From CAG-411 sp050875145 (GTDB taxonomy: Bacteria > Bacillota > Clostridia > Lachnospirales > Lachnospiraceae): DNA of 64,000 nt. Below, one piece after another: positions 9,223-17,120 of the stretch. The notes beneath the pieces are model-generated. The model was not told where the DNA came from. It did not search any database and saw only the letters and a list, made by a program, of their open reading frames with translations. The DNA lies in assembly GCA_050875145.1 (NCBI GenBank), contig JBNMLH010000015.1:32754-96753 (forward strand), written 5' to 3'. Position numbers and translations under genes: made by a program. Positions within the stretch are counted from its first letter, which is position 1. Every line of letters begins with the position of its first letter.

Positions 9223-11457
9223 ATGGAAAATATTATACAAATTGATTTTGCGGAGGAAATGAAAACATCCTACCGTGATTACGCCATGAGCGTTATTATT
9301 TCCCGTGCACTTCCTGATGTTCGGGATGGTTTAAAACCAGTTCAACGAAGAATTTTATATGCCATGAGTGAACTTTCTCTGGCACCTGACAAACCCCATA
9401 GAAAGAGTGCTCGTATCGTGGGAGATACCATGGGTAAATATCATCCACATGGTGATAGTTCTATCTATGATGCACTGGTACATATGACAGAGGAATATTC
9501 TTTATCCATTCCTCTTGTAGATGGACATGGTAACTTTGGTTCCATCGATGGAGATGGTGCTGCTGCCATGCGATACACAGAGGCAAGATTATCAAGGGGT
9601 GCCATGACTTTACTTTCCAATCTGGAAAAAGACTTAGTTACTTTTGTTCCAAACTTTGATGAAAGCGAAAAAGAGCCTTCCGTTCTTCCCGCCATGCTAC
9701 CTAACCTGTTAATCAACGGTACCACAGGTATTGCTGTTGGTATGGCTACCAATATCCCACCACATAACCCTGGAGAAATCATTGACGGCGTTATTGCTTA
9801 TATGGATAAACCAACTATTTCCATAGAAAAATTAATGGAATACATTCCTGGTCCTGATTTTCCAACGGGTGGAACTATTATTAATGAAGAAGAATTACCT
9901 AAAATTTATGAAACTGGCGAAGGTAAGATTAAAGTCCGCGGTAAAGTTGAAATTGAAAAAGGTGATTACGGAAGACAAAATATTATTATTTCTGAAATTC
10001 CATTTACCGTAGCTGGTAATAAAGCAAAATTGGTTGAAAATCTTTCCAGTTTGATGAAAGATAAAGTTTTTGATGAAATGTACGATGTGCGTGATGAGTC
10101 TTCAAAAGAAGGTATTCGCATTGTTATTGAGGTAAAAAAGGATCGGAATATCGAAAATCTATTAAACGGTCTATATAAAAAGACAGCATTGGAAGACACC
10201 TATTCCGTCAATTTGTTGGCAGTGAAAAATCAACAACCAATCACCTTTAACCTCAAATCTTTAATTGAAGAATTTGTAGCCTTTCAGGAAGAGTTATACA
10301 CAAAGGAATATACACATCTTTTGGAAAAGGCAAAACAACGTTTGGAAATTGTAAATGGTTTGATTCGTGCCACCGATTTGATTGATTTAATTATTGAAAT
10401 TCTTCGAGGAAGTACCTCTGTAAAACAGGCAAAAGCATGTCTTACAAACGGAAATGTAACAGATATTACATTCAAATCAGCCCAGTCTGAAAAGTTAGCA
10501 AAAACACTTGATTTTACAGAAAAACAGGCAGATGCGATTTTAGCAATGCAATTAAGTAAATTGATTGGTTTGGAAATCTTAAAACTACATGAAGAAGCAG
10601 ATTCTCTGCATATGAATATTTCCAATTATGAAACCGTCCTTTCAAGTACCAAGGAACTTCATAAAGTAATCAAAGGACGACTTCGTGAATATAAAAAACA
10701 ATTTTCCCGTCCTCGTCGCACAGAACTGACTACTGCCCAAAAGGAAAATTATGTGGAAGAGATAAAAGAAGAAGATTTATATGTTTTAATTGATCGCTTT
10801 GGTTACACAAAATCAATTGATTCCGCTACTTACTCTCGTACAAGTGAGGAAGTATTAAAAGATTACCCACATATTGTTCCAATGAAAAATACAGATAAGT
10901 TGTGTGTGTTCACTGCACAGGGAAATATGTATCAAGTAAAAGGAATGGCAATTCCAAGATGTAAGATGAAAGATAAAGGTACTTTAATTCATGCACTTTG
11001 CAAATTGGATAAGGATGAAGTAGTGCACTATACAAGTTTTGAAGCACTGTTTGAATCTATGTTATTCTTTACCACAAGCCGAGGCTATGTAAAACTTGTT
11101 TCCGGAACTGAATTTGAAACAAACCGTTCTGTACTCAGTGCAACAAAATTAGAACCAGAAGACACGATTGTATCTATCGACCAGCTTTGCTCACATGATG
11201 TAACATCAGAAGATACAAGAGTATTCCTTCTTACAAAGGAAGGATTATCTCTGACCTTCCCATTAGAGGAAGTCAGTCAGTTAAAGCGAAGCAGTCGTGG
11301 TGTAAAAGGTATTTCTCTTGTAGGAGAAGATACTGTTGTTTTTGGCGCAGTCTTTTCACCAGAAACTACCACACTTTGCTACAACCAAAAAACACTGCAT
11401 ATTGGAAAACTAAAAAATCGTAGACGTTGTGCAAGAGGTCAAAAAAATAAATTGTAA
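9223..11457 (+). CDS. parC: DNA topoisomerase IV (type IIA) subunit A
   Basis: The DNA breakage-reunion subunit, 744 residues. The catalytic tyrosine is Y118 in AAMRYTEARLS. The quinolone-determining stretch HGDSSIYD (76-83) has Ser79 and Asp83, equivalent to the wild-type Ser/Asp of GyrA, so no resistance substitution is visible there. The C-terminal beta-pinwheel is shorter than in GyrA, and its box is degenerate (LKRSSRGVKGI instead of QRRGGKG), which argues for ParC. It follows parE by 15 nt and ends at a strong terminator. Confidence 0.87.
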   Translation: MENIIQIDFAEEMKTSYRDYAMSVIISRALPDVRDGLKPVQRRILYAMSELSLAPDKPHRKSARIVGDTMGKYHPHGDSSIYDALVHMTEEYSLSIPLVDGHGNFGSIDGDGAAAMRYTEARLSRGAMTLLSNLEKDLVTFVPNFDESEKEPSVLPAMLPNLLINGTTGIAVGMATNIPPHNPGEIIDGVIAYMDKPTISIEKLMEYIPGPDFPTGGTIINEEELPKIYETGEGKIKVRGKVEIEKGDYGRQNIIISEIPFTVAGNKAKLVENLSSLMKDKVFDEMYDVRDESSKEGIRIVIEVKKDRNIENLLNGLYKKTALEDTYSVNLLAVKNQQPITFNLKSLIEEFVAFQEELYTKEYTHLLEKAKQRLEIVNGLIRATDLIDLIIEILRGSTSVKQAKACLTNGNVTDITFKSAQSEKLAKTLDFTEKQADAILAMQLSKLIGLEILKLHEEADSLHMNISNYETVLSSTKELHKVIKGRLREYKKQFSRPRRTELTTAQKENYVEEIKEEDLYVLIDRFGYTKSIDSATYSRTSEEVLKDYPHIVPMKNTDKLCVFTAQGNMYQVKGMAIPRCKMKDKGTLIHALCKLDKDEVVHYTSFEALFESMLFFTTSRGYVKLVSGTEFETNRSVLSATKLEPEDTIVSIDQLCSHDVTSEDTRVFLLTKEGLSLTFPLEEVSQLKRSSRGVKGISLVGEDTVVFGAVFSPETTTLCYNQKTLHIGKLKNRRRCARGQKNKL

Positions 11458-11474
11458 CCCATAGAACCATGCGC

Positions 11475-11534
11475 GACATAAAAAAAGAAGCAGGCTTCCT
11501 CACAAACAAGGAAACTTGCTTCTTTTTTTATGTC
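11475..11534 (+). terminator. Terminator of parE-parC, unusually long inverted repeat
   Basis: GACATAAAAAAAGAAGC (11475-11491) is matched exactly by its complement ending at 11534, with further pairing of the inner CTTCC/GGAA segments and a T-run in the 3' arm. The A-run/T-run symmetry makes it usable in both directions. Confidence 0.85.
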
Positions 11535-11537
11535 AAT

Positions 11538-11567
11538 GATATTCGCAATCCGCGCTGCTACTTGCTC
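11538..11567. repeat. 30-bp dispersed repeat, copy 1
   Basis: This 30-bp stretch, starting GATATTCGCAATCCGC, recurs at 35585-35614 with one difference (29 of 30 identical, same orientation). Neither copy lies in a supportable gene. Read on the minus strand it encodes EQVA-RIANI in one frame. It looks like a fragment of a dispersed intergenic repeat. Confidence 0.75.
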
Positions 11568-11607
11568 TTTTATAAATATCCATAACATGAACAGCTTTAT
11601 AATAATT

Positions 11608-11685
11608 AAAAAACCGCCACGAAGGGGGGACCTTAAGCTGACGGTTTTTCCATATGGGGAACGTCTGTCAGACAAAATTCCCCAT
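11608..11685 (-). terminator. Double hairpin downstream of the LytTR gene
   Basis: On the minus strand the first hairpin is ATGGGGAA/TTCCCCAT (11654-11685) with an internal GTCTG/CAGAC. The second is AAAAACCG/CGGTTTTT (11608-11649) with an inner AAGG/CCTT stem and ends in a T-run. The second is a likely terminator for the LytTR gene; the first is an additional structure of unknown role. Confidence 0.65.
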
Positions 11686-11744
11686 AAACTATCTTAAATT
11701 AACTTTCAATCTAACCTAACTTCTCTAATCAAGCAAATCATCAT

Positions 11745-12479
11745 CTAAACAGTCATTTTTGCCGATTCTACTGTATAATTATGAAAAGCCTGCTCAACCA
11801 AACGTTTATTTCTACGACTTATGTACAAGCTCTTTCCATCCTTCAAGTACAACTGTAATTCCTTAATATGACTAACGTAGGAAAGATTCACAATACAGCC
11901 ACATTCAATCTTTACAAAATCATATGGTTTTATCTGTTTTTCTATTTGACTAATTGTTCCACGAAATTTGTATATTTTTCCTTTTTCTGTAACAAAGACT
12001 AACCAGTTCTTTTCTTTATACATATAAACAATATTTCGAGGATTCATACATACATTACTAACTCCTACTTTCCAAATCACAGAACTATCTTCCCTGCGAA
12101 AAAATCCTTTCCTTTCCAGTACATCTATGGCTTTTTTCATATCAGAATATAACCATTTTTTATTAAGGAAGTAAACTGGTTCTGCCAAAAAAGAATCATA
12201 CACCAAATCTGCATTCTCTGATACGAATAATAAGGAAAAACTTTTGTTATATGTCCGTAACTCACAAGCAAACTGAATACCTTGATTTTGTTCAATCTGT
12301 GTATCTATAATCACTAAATGAAAAACCTGTATCTTAAAATTTTCCCTAAATTCACCTGCATCCGTAATAATAGAAATATCACATTTTGACAAAGCCTGAT
12401 GTTTACTTAGAAAGGTACACAATACTCCTTTCACTTCTTCTCCTGCTGCCATACTATTACTCACTATCGCAACATTCAT
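11745..12479 (-). CDS. LytTR-family response regulator with degenerate receiver
   Basis: A 244-residue regulator with an N-terminal receiver-like domain (1-120) and a C-terminal LytTR DNA-binding domain (about 140-236, with NPRNIVYMYKEKNWLVFV and the final KRLVEQAF). The putative phospho-acceptor Asp59 (VIIDTQI) and a Lys after PVYFLN are present. The acidic pair normally after beta-1 is replaced by Ser7-Asn8-Ser9, so Mg2+ binding and phosphorylation are doubtful. No histidine kinase is adjacent. Two LytTR-type direct repeats precede its own -10 (12537-12603), and the same arrangement stands before the toxin-like gene at 29.5 kb. I infer auto-activation and control of that cassette. Confidence 0.85.
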   Translation of the reverse strand: MNVAIVSNSMAAGEEVKGVLCTFLSKHQALSKCDISIITDAGEFRENFKIQVFHLVIIDTQIEQNQGIQFACELRTYNKSFSLLFVSENADLVYDSFLAEPVYFLNKKWLYSDMKKAIDVLERKGFFRREDSSVIWKVGVSNVCMNPRNIVYMYKEKNWLVFVTEKGKIYKFRGTISQIEKQIKPYDFVKIECGCIVNLSYVSHIKELQLYLKDGKSLYISRRNKRLVEQAFHNYTVESAKMTV

Positions 12480-12536
12480 TCAAACTACCTCTTTTTCACA
12501 TTAATCCCATATTCAATCTGTAACTTACTGAAATTA

Positions 12537-12603
12537 ATTATAGCACATTTTTCCCATTGCAGATTAAATTAGTCGTAAACGTTGCTTTTTTAGTCGTAAA
12601 CGT
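12537..12603 (-). promoter_or_regulatory. LytTR tandem binding site and extended -10 promoter of the LytTR gene
   Basis: On the minus strand, ACGTTTACGAC occurs at 12593-12603 and again at 12572-12582, a 21-bp period. After exactly 29 nt comes the extended -10 TGTGC-TATAAT (12537-12542). No -35 is recognisable, as expected for an activator-dependent promoter. The repeat core (T/A)ACGTTTAC fits the established LytTR consensus in eight of nine positions. The leader to the start codon is about 50 nt. Confidence 0.8.
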
Positions 12604-12707
12604 AAAAAATATTAATTTTTTCATGGTATTTCATGATATTTTTTTACATTTAGGTTACATATCCAGTAAGTAATTAACAAAAAAGCAAATTCACGCTTCC
12701 CTCAAAA

Positions 12708-12742
12708 AAAGAAGAAGGCTGTTAAACAGCCCTCTTCTTTTT
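12708..12742 (-). terminator. Terminator of the coiled-coil protein gene
   Basis: AAAGAAGAGGGCTG / CAGCCTTCTTCTTT on the minus strand with a seven-T tail, 20 nt after the stop at 12762. Confidence 0.85.
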
Positions 12743-12761
12743 CCACCTGACATTACAATTA

Positions 12762-13571
12762 TTAGCTTTCTTCATCTACAAAAAGTCCTTTTAGATCTTC
12801 CTCTGGTATATTTAGCTGACTTGTAATTTTAGCAGTCTCTCTTTTTAAAATTGTATCTGACTCCATAATCGTACTGGACACATCCTGTAGTTGTTCTGTA
12901 TTCTCAGAAGTACTCTTCTTCTTTTCAGGCTGCGATTTTTGCACCGCTTCCGCCTGTTCCTTTTGCTCCTGCTGTTTTTCTTCCACAAGTTCCATTCCCT
13001 CTGCAAAAACATCTCTTACACTTTCCTGCACAGCAGATGCTTCAATATCTTCAGCCGCTTCTCCTGCATCTACCATATCATGCTTTTTTAATCGCTCCAC
13101 TGCAAACTCTTCCATAGATTGATGAATCTGCTTCACCGATTCACTAGCACTATTTTGTCGTGAAGTCCATTCTCTCTTTGCTCCCCGTAGTTCTTTTGCC
13201 TGTTCCGCATACTCTTGGTCTGTCATGTTCTCTTTTTCCTGTTCCAGATTCTCCTCTAGAATAGGAAAGGATTTCAACATATCACCTGCTAAAGCAGCAT
13301 CTTCCCGTAGCTTTTTCACCTGTTCATCTGCCTCTTTTACTGTATCATCCATATCGGAATCCTTTTTTAGCACATCCAGTTTTAATTTTAATGCCTCACG
13401 TTTTGCACGCAATAACTTATCCGCACGTTGCTCACTACCTGTCTTTTGTGCCTGCAAATTTCCTACAAACAAAGTGTTTCCTTTTTCCTGCATTCCCTTT
13501 TTCTTTTCAGACTGTGCTGTAACTGCATTTTTCTGCATTCCTAATCCTTTTGTATTTGCATTTATTTGCAT
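12762..13571 (-). CDS. Highly charged coiled-coil protein, unknown function
   Basis: A 269-residue cytosolic-looking protein with no signal peptide, no membrane segment and no recognisable enzyme motif. It is rich in Lys, Glu and Gln throughout. Long heptad-like stretches (about 45-190) predict coiled coil, a Gln/Glu-rich linker lies around 197-225, and the acidic C-terminus ends PEEDLKGLFVDEES. The start at 13571 follows GAGAGGTGGG. It forms a single-gene unit with its own terminator. Similar sequences are sometimes seen beside flagellar or type III-like genes, but nothing here supports that, so I assign no function. Confidence 0.6.
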   Translation of the reverse strand: MQINANTKGLGMQKNAVTAQSEKKKGMQEKGNTLFVGNLQAQKTGSEQRADKLLRAKREALKLKLDVLKKDSDMDDTVKEADEQVKKLREDAALAGDMLKSFPILEENLEQEKENMTDQEYAEQAKELRGAKREWTSRQNSASESVKQIHQSMEEFAVERLKKHDMVDAGEAAEDIEASAVQESVRDVFAEGMELVEEKQQEQKEQAEAVQKSQPEKKKSTSENTEQLQDVSSTIMESDTILKRETAKITSQLNIPEEDLKGLFVDEES

Positions 13572-13915
13572 TTTGTTCCCACCTCTCTTTTTCTATCCCT
13601 ACGCTTACTACATATTTCCTAATCATTTCACTTATTATATCGGACATTTCCCCTCTATAGACCAGCTTACTGCTTGTATAAAAATAAGATTCCAAAGAAT
13701 ACTTATAATTTTTCACTTTTACTTGACAACTTTTCTTGTCATTGCTATACTATATTTGACAAGGATAGTTGTCATTATGAAAGCTTTTCTTGTCAAGCCC
13801 ATGAACCTTTACATATTTGTGATGGCAAATCCTTTGTTTTATTGTAGCACTCATTCTACAATACCAGAACAAAGGCATTTGCACACGTAACCCAAAAGAA
13901 CAGGAGGGATACTAC
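13572..13915. other. Divergent intergenic region carrying the XRE promoter
   Basis: 344 nt. A minus-strand frame of 69 codons (13507-13716) overlaps the coiled-coil gene and has no ribosome site or known motif, so I do not call it. The region holds the operator-rich promoter at 13723-13797. Confidence 0.6.
13723..13797 (+). promoter_or_regulatory. Promoter with tandem palindromic operators before the XRE gene
   Basis: TTGACA (13723-13728), 17 nt, TATACT (13746-13751). Two inverted repeats of the same type overlap it: TTGACAA...TTGTCA at 13723-13741, across the -35, and TTGACAA...TTGTCA at 13756-13774, around the start site. A third, shorter CTTGTCAAG lies at 13789-13797. The layout fits autorepression by the XRE protein. 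Confidence 0.75.
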
Positions 13916-14125
13916 ATGCCATTAAAAAATCGTTTAAAAGAATATCGTGCAAAAATAGGGGTTAATCAATTTGAAATGGGACAAAAAATTGGCGTATCCA
14001 GACAAACCATCAGTCAAATTGAGCGGGGAGACTATTCTCCCTCCGTAACTGTTGCATTAAAAATTGCCAAAGTTTTTGATGTCCCAGTGGAGGAAATTTT
14101 TGTATATGAAGAGGAGGAAAATTAA
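13916..14125 (+). CDS. XRE-family HTH transcriptional regulator
   Basis: A 69-residue Cro/CI-type DNA-binding protein that is essentially one helix-turn-helix domain. LKEYRAKIGVNQFEMGQKIG is followed by the recognition helix VSRQTISQIERGDYSPSV. The C-terminus is acidic (EEIFVYEEEEN), and its GAGGAGG codons double as the ribosome site of the next gene. It probably represses its own promoter through the TTGACAA/TTGTCA operators upstream. The stop codon abuts the ATG of the DUF3169 gene. Confidence 0.93.
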   Translation: MPLKNRLKEYRAKIGVNQFEMGQKIGVSRQTISQIERGDYSPSVTVALKIAKVFDVPVEEIFVYEEEEN

Positions 14126-14917
14126 ATGTTAGAAAAAGAAAACATCACACGTATCAAAGAAGAGGACAAAAAGGCAGGCAAGAAATTTACCATCATCATA
14201 ATTATTGCTGCATGCATCGGAGGTATCATAGGCTTTTGTACCGCATTTTTTCAAGATTGTTTCTCATTATCATTAGATTCTCTAATAACAGTTTTTGCCA
14301 CTTATATGCCTCTTGCAGGAATTTTACTTTTAGCGGCTGTTACGATTATCAGTTCTATGTTTTATAGAAAAGCACTGAAACAAAAAGCACTCTGGAGTGG
14401 AGATGTCGATGAAGTCTATGAGACAATGGATCGTTATTTATGTATTCCATTGTTCCTTACCAGTACAAGTATGATTGTCATTTACACTCTATTTGGTGCT
14501 GACTTTGCATGGGAAAACTATATTTCTTCTAAACTGTATCTTCCTAACATGATTGCAAATCTCGTTATGATTATTTATTGCATGATTTTTGTAATTTCCT
14601 TTCAAAAAAAGGTTATTAACTTGGAAAAAGAAATCAATCCAGAAAAACGAGGTAGTATCTACGATATGAAATTCAAAGACAAGTGGATGGATAGCTGTGA
14701 TGAGTGGGAACAACTGATGATTTACAAATCCGCCTATAAAGCTTATACCGTTACAAGTACTGTATGCCTGGCTTTATGGATTATCACTTTCTTTACTGGT
14801 ACAATTTTTCACACTGGAATTATGCCGATTTTAGTAATTGGTATCATCTGGTTGGTACTTAGCTGTAGTTACCAAATTGAAGCTGCACGTTTGGGAAGTC
14901 AGAAAAAAAAGAACTAA
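14126..14917 (+). CDS. DUF3169 family membrane protein
   Basis: A 263-residue protein with about six membrane segments (near 20-42, 52-75, 103-122, 138-155, 210-230 and 235-252) and a cytosolic loop containing MKFKDKWMDSCDEWEQLMIYKSAYKAY. The order and this loop match the DUF3169 family, which is nearly always paired with a small XRE regulator, as here. The function of the family is unknown. The reading frame starts immediately after the regulator's stop codon, so the two are translationally coupled. Confidence 0.8.
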   Translation: MLEKENITRIKEEDKKAGKKFTIIIIIAACIGGIIGFCTAFFQDCFSLSLDSLITVFATYMPLAGILLLAAVTIISSMFYRKALKQKALWSGDVDEVYETMDRYLCIPLFLTSTSMIVIYTLFGADFAWENYISSKLYLPNMIANLVMIIYCMIFVISFQKKVINLEKEINPEKRGSIYDMKFKDKWMDSCDEWEQLMIYKSAYKAYTVTSTVCLALWIITFFTGTIFHTGIMPILVIGIIWLVLSCSYQIEAARLGSQKKKN

Positions 14918-14942
14918 CTCTACTAAACAGTAACACAAAAAG

Positions 14943-14977
14943 AAAAAGGCAGGTCGCATACATACGACTTGCCTTTT
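14943..14977. terminator. Bidirectional terminator between DUF3169 and lemA genes
   Basis: AAAAGGCAGGTCG (14944-14956) pairs with CGACTTGCCTTTT (14965-14977) around a short loop, with an A-run before and T-rich sequence after. It serves the two convergent transcripts. Confidence 0.85.
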
Positions 14978-15039
14978 CTTTCTTATATATAGGATATTGC
15001 ATTTCCTATATGCTCTATCGCCAACTGCAAAAAAACACA

Positions 15040-15612
15040 TTAAAACTGAAACGTATCTGCATCCATTTTGATACTTTCTCTTTCCTGTGCAGTTGCTTCT
15101 AACAATGCAACCTTTCTAAATCCAAACATTCCAGCAAAAATAGATTTTGGAAATAGCATGATTTCTGTATTGTACTTTGTAACAACGTCGTTGTAAAACT
15201 GACGAGCTTTTACAACCTTATCCTCAGTATCTGCTAATTCTTTCTGTAGCTGTAAAAAATTTGTGTTTGCTTTCAATTCTGGATAATTTTCACTAACTGC
15301 CATAATACGTGACACTTCTTTGTTCAGCTCGGCATTTGCCTGATAGGATTCTTCTGTACTTGCTGCATTTAACACTTTGCTTCGCAACTCTGTCACTGCC
15401 ATCAAAGTTCCTTTTTCATATTTTGCATATCCCTTTGTTGTTTCGATTAGATTGGGAATTAAATCTGCTCTTCGTTTTAATTGTACCTCAATCTGTGCCC
15501 CCTGATTCTCTACTCTGTTCTTCAATACAATTAGGCTATTATACATTTTAATTGCACATGCAATAAGTAAAACAACAATAACACCTACCACGATAAGAAT
15601 AATTAAACTCAT
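15040..15612 (-). CDS. LemA family protein
   Basis: A 190-residue protein with one N-terminal membrane segment (3-23), then the LemA helical bundle. The diagnostic stretch KNRVENQGAQIEVQLKRRAD with LIPNLIETTKGYAKYEKGTL, and a C-terminal YNTEIMLFPKSIFAGMFGF-like segment, are all present. The biochemical role of LemA is unknown. Its ATG overlaps the TGA of the upstream gene in an ATGA, so it is coupled to the DUF2207-like protein. This pairing is common. Confidence 0.92.
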   Translation of the reverse strand: MSLIILIVVGVIVVLLIACAIKMYNSLIVLKNRVENQGAQIEVQLKRRADLIPNLIETTKGYAKYEKGTLMAVTELRSKVLNAASTEESYQANAELNKEVSRIMAVSENYPELKANTNFLQLQKELADTEDKVVKARQFYNDVVTKYNTEIMLFPKSIFAGMFGFRKVALLEATAQERESIKMDADTFQF

Positions 15613-16712
15613 ACTTTCTTTCTCCTCTCCATAATCTCAGCAACAATCTGCTGATTCTCTTCCAATACGACTGCATATATCAAATAGTCATCCCACAAAA
15701 CAACCTGTTCCTGATCTGCCTGACTTAAATTTGAATAATCATGAATGAAATTCTTCATACCATAAATACACTCTGCCATCTCATTTCCATGAGCAGTACG
15801 TCTAATCATCTTCATATTTAACGCAGTTCCTACCACGCCTGCAACCACTGCCAATGGTGAAAACAATGCAATTACCAATAAGATTAAAGCAAAGAACATT
15901 TCTGCAAGCATTGGATAGTATTGTGGGTATCCACAAATATAGTTTAATAACTGTTCATCGGAGCCACTCTCGATTGCCCGATCCATCATCTGCTGAAAAC
16001 CTGAAGATCCATCCATAACATGAAAGCAAAGCCAAAATGCTACAACAAATAAAACAATCTGAAAAAGCAAGGTAACCACACATCCGGAACAGCCTTTTTT
16101 CTGCCCCCAACTACCTATTTTAGCAACATAGCCATCTTTTATGGTTTCCTTTTCCACCAAATGTTTCCATTGTCCATCTGTTTCCACTGAAAAAGTGTTA
16201 TTTACTAATCCGTTAATCAAATAGGTATCACTTTCTCGCAGTTGTGCCTGTTCCAAATTTTCTGCCACATACCTTCCATCTATTTCTTTCAGAACTCCCA
16301 TTTCCTTATACTTTAAAATAGACGCTGCCACATCCTTCTTCTGTTCAATCTTTAAATCGGATATTAAACTAATGGCTCCCGGCGATAGTCCTTCCAACTT
16401 GTCTCTATAATACTCAAAATCACTCACTGTCTGAAACGTATTATTCTGAATCATTTGCTTTTTAGCACAATAGAGCAATGCTTTTAATACCAAAAACAGA
16501 ACGACACCACGTACAAATGCAGCCGTTGCACAAACTCCTACTATGATGATACCTGCAGCCACCGGATGTTCGCTTTCCATCATTCTCCCAGACAATTCAC
16601 GAAACACCCATAGATTCCACAAAAAGAAACCAATGGGAATCAGCCAAACAAGACGCTCTAGTAGTACAAGTCGATGCAACGATTCGCTTTGAAATGTCTT
16701 TTTCTTTTTCAT
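15609..16712 (-). CDS. DUF2207-like membrane protein, LemA partner
   Basis: A 367-residue membrane protein with hydrophobic segments near 24-40, 55-85, 215-235 and 265-300. A cytosolic domain lies between (about 115-200) with a winged-helix-like pattern: LSPGAISLISDLKIEQKKDVAASILKY in two pieces, followed by MGVLKEIDGRY. This resembles the cytosolic half of DUF2207 proteins, but the usual N-terminal extracytoplasmic beta domain is missing, so it is a short relative. The start is set at the ATG of 16712 behind AGGAG; a GTG five codons upstream directly abuts its AGGAGG, which is too close. Confidence 0.6.
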   Translation of the reverse strand: MKKKKTFQSESLHRLVLLERLVWLIPIGFFLWNLWVFRELSGRMMESEHPVAAGIIIVGVCATAAFVRGVVLFLVLKALLYCAKKQMIQNNTFQTVSDFEYYRDKLEGLSPGAISLISDLKIEQKKDVAASILKYKEMGVLKEIDGRYVAENLEQAQLRESDTYLINGLVNNTFSVETDGQWKHLVEKETIKDGYVAKIGSWGQKKGCSGCVVTLLFQIVLFVVAFWLCFHVMDGSSGFQQMMDRAIESGSDEQLLNYICGYPQYYPMLAEMFFALILLVIALFSPLAVVAGVVGTALNMKMIRRTAHGNEMAECIYGMKNFIHDYSNLSQADQEQVVLWDDYLIYAVVLEENQQIVAEIMERRKKV

Positions 16713-16802
16713 ACTTCTCCTACTCACCCTCCTCGTAACTTGTAATATTTTGCTTACACGTTACAAGCAATCGTATTTGCTATTACTGTTTACATCCAAT
16801 GC

Positions 16803-17005
16803 CATTTACTTAAGCTCATAATCTTATTTTACGAGTTGCACTGTCAATATAGCTGCAAAAAACTGTACGAAAGCCTCGGCACTTAATGAGCTGATGCTTT
16901 TCAGCGAGTTTAGTACCGCTAGGCTTTTGTCCAAGCGGAAGCGGGTTTTTGAAAGCTGTGTTGACATTGCAACTCCTTCGTAAAGGTTCAAGGCTTAAGT
17001 AAATG
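16803..17005. repeat. 203-bp palindromic element with nested terminal inverted repeats and central hairpin
   Basis: The outer arms CATTTACTTAAGC (16803-16815) and its exact complement (16993-17005) are followed inwards, after 18 nt on each side, by a second pair. This is AGTTGCACTGTCAATATAGCT (16834-16854) against a near-complement at 16954-16974. The centre (about 16869-16926) folds as AAGCCT..GG.ACT..GCTGA / TCAGC..AGT.CC..AGGCTT. The strict symmetry suggests either a MITE-like mobile element or a long structured RNA. No open frame lies inside. The rest of this 408-nt intergenic stretch (16713-17120) holds only a CTTGTAA/TTACAAG hairpin near 16740-16768. Confidence 0.75.
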
Positions 17006-17120
17006 ACACTGATTCACACTCTACCTGTGAACCATAGCCATTTGATTGCAAATCACATACGACTTTATTATACACTCTTTTCCTCTTTTTCTCCATTAAA
17101 ATATAATTAGAACTGTAATT

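Noticed and set aside
11439..11675. 78-codon minus-strand frame containing EQVAARIANI
   Set aside because: It overlaps the end of parC, the parC terminator and a dispersed repeat, and lacks a ribosome site. It is repeat-derived sequence, not a gene.
13507..13716. 69-codon minus-strand frame
   Set aside because: It overlaps the 5' end of the coiled-coil gene in another frame, with no Shine-Dalgarno site or recognisable motif.
16869..16926. Central stem of the 203-bp palindrome as a stand-alone terminator
   Set aside because: No gene ends nearby on either strand in a fitting position, and the stem is part of a larger symmetric element.
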